Assembly (NCBI GenBank): GCA_026415015.1
Contig: JAOAHW010000161.1
Span: 1 to 6,081, forward strand
Reading direction: 5' to 3'
Origin: Syntrophorhabdaceae bacterium
Lineage (GTDB): Bacteria; Desulfobacterota; Syntrophorhabdia; Syntrophorhabdales; Syntrophorhabdaceae
DNA length: 6,081 nucleotides
Made by a program: the position numbers and the translations under genes. This document shows, piece after piece, positions 5,607 to 6,081 of the stretch. The notes under the pieces were generated by a model that was not told where the DNA came from, did not search any database, and was given only the letters and a program-made list of their open reading frames with translations. Within the stretch, counting starts at the first letter, position 1; each line of letters starts with the position of its first letter.

Positions 5607-5643
5607 GACTTTTTAAAGGGTTCGGTTAGACCTGAAAAAAGTC
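5607..5643 (+). other. Hairpin between hcp and the ferredoxin-like gene
   Basis: GACTTTTT (5607-5614) pairs exactly with AAAAAGTC (5636-5643). A weaker inner stem uses AGG (5617-5619) and CCT (5631-5633). The stem is AT-rich and has no U-tract after it, so it is unlikely to end transcription. Such stems often set unequal mRNA levels between operon genes. It ends 2 nt before the AAGGAGG ribosome binding site (5646-5652) of the next gene. Confidence 0.4.
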
Positions 5644-5656
5644 CAAAGGAGGGTTC

Positions 5657-6081
5657 ATGAAGACAAAAAGAAAGATTATTGAGATAAGTGAGGACAGATG
5701 CACAGGTTGTGGGCAGTGTGTTCTGGCATGTGCAGAAGGTGCCATAGAGATTATCAATGGCAAGGCAAAATTAGTAAAGGATAGCTTCTGTGATGGTCTT
5801 GGTGCATGCATAGGTGAGTGCCCTGAGGGTGCCCTCAAGATCACTGAGCGTGAGGCAGATGGGTTTGACCCTGTGGCAGTAGAACATCATCTTCAACAAT
5901 GTGGCAAAGATACCATCACAATAAAACCCATAGCCAATGCAGATGTCTTGCCCTGTGGTTGCCAGTCCACACATATCCAGATATTCAAGGACAACCATGA
6001 TTTGCCTGTACAGAATCCGTGCTGTGGAAACACATCACCCTCTGCCCTTACCCACTGGCCTGTCCAGATAAGGCTTGTCCC
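5657..6081 (+). CDS. 4Fe-4S ferredoxin-like protein, Hcp partner (3' end missing)
   Basis: A frame of 141 codons runs open through the window edge, so the C-terminus is not seen. The start is ATG with AAGGAGG 4 nt upstream. Residues 10-62 form a bacterial ferredoxin domain. The first motif is complete (C15, C18, C21, C25). The second is C45-x2-L48-x2-C51-x3-C55-P, with leucine where the second cysteine is expected. About 80 further residues carry extra cysteines in PCGCQ (C100, C102) and PCCGN (C122, C123), then the conserved-looking SALTHWPVQIRLV (129-141). I recognise this ferredoxin plus HWPVQLRLVPP layout as a family often found beside hcp. Cotranscription with hcp (58 nt apart) suggests it reduces Hcp, the job done by Hcr in enterics. 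That role is inference. Confidence 0.88.
   Translation, partial: MKTKRKIIEISEDRCTGCGQCVLACAEGAIEIINGKAKLVKDSFCDGLGACIGECPEGALKITEREADGFDPVAVEHHLQQCGKDTITIKPIANADVLPCGCQSTHIQIFKDNHDLPVQNPCCGNTSPSALTHWPVQIRLV

Overview
The window comes from a bacterium, most likely an anaerobe of the Nitrospirota / Desulfobacterota (former Deltaproteobacteria) type. That placement is inference. It rests on the gene order tlyA - DUF4416 - yicC - gmk - rpoZ, on an HcpR-type Crp/Fnr regulator facing a class I hybrid cluster protein, and on moderately AT-rich DNA that uses AGG/AGA and ATA codons heavily. No mobile element, tRNA, rRNA or CRISPR array was seen.

Left half (1-2978, + strand): a compact housekeeping operon. 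It holds the last codons of an upstream gene (possibly dxs), then a TlyA-family S4/FtsJ RNA methyltransferase, a DUF4416 protein, the YicC/YloC-family endoribonuclease, guanylate kinase and the RNA polymerase omega subunit. Junctions are overlaps of 4-19 nt or direct abutment. The exception is 56 nt before gmk, which carries a small hairpin. A weak terminator-like hairpin follows the rpoZ stop and lies inside the 3' end of the convergent next gene.

Right half (2954-6081): a nitrosative/redox stress module. A cysteine-free Crp/Fnr regulator (probable HcpR, TTG start) is on the - strand. Divergently on the + strand are hcp, with every hybrid-cluster ligand present, and a ferredoxin-like gene cut by the window end. 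The intergenic region contains a perfect 14-bp palindrome (TTGACTTAAGTCAA). It is centred 41.5 bp upstream of the start site predicted from a TATATT -10 box, as in FNR class II activation. The same region holds a - strand promoter whose spacer is filled by a second perfect palindrome, and a 9-bp inverted repeat linking the two promoters.

Between the divergent promoter and hcpR lies a small broken gene on the - strand. Its first half reads in one frame as an amphipathic helix. Its second half reads in another frame as a convincing tail (TYTPEVF..KCD..YQHVYDSYYG) that resembles, from memory, the end of type I restriction HsdR subunits. A single-base lesion would join them into a 57-residue product.
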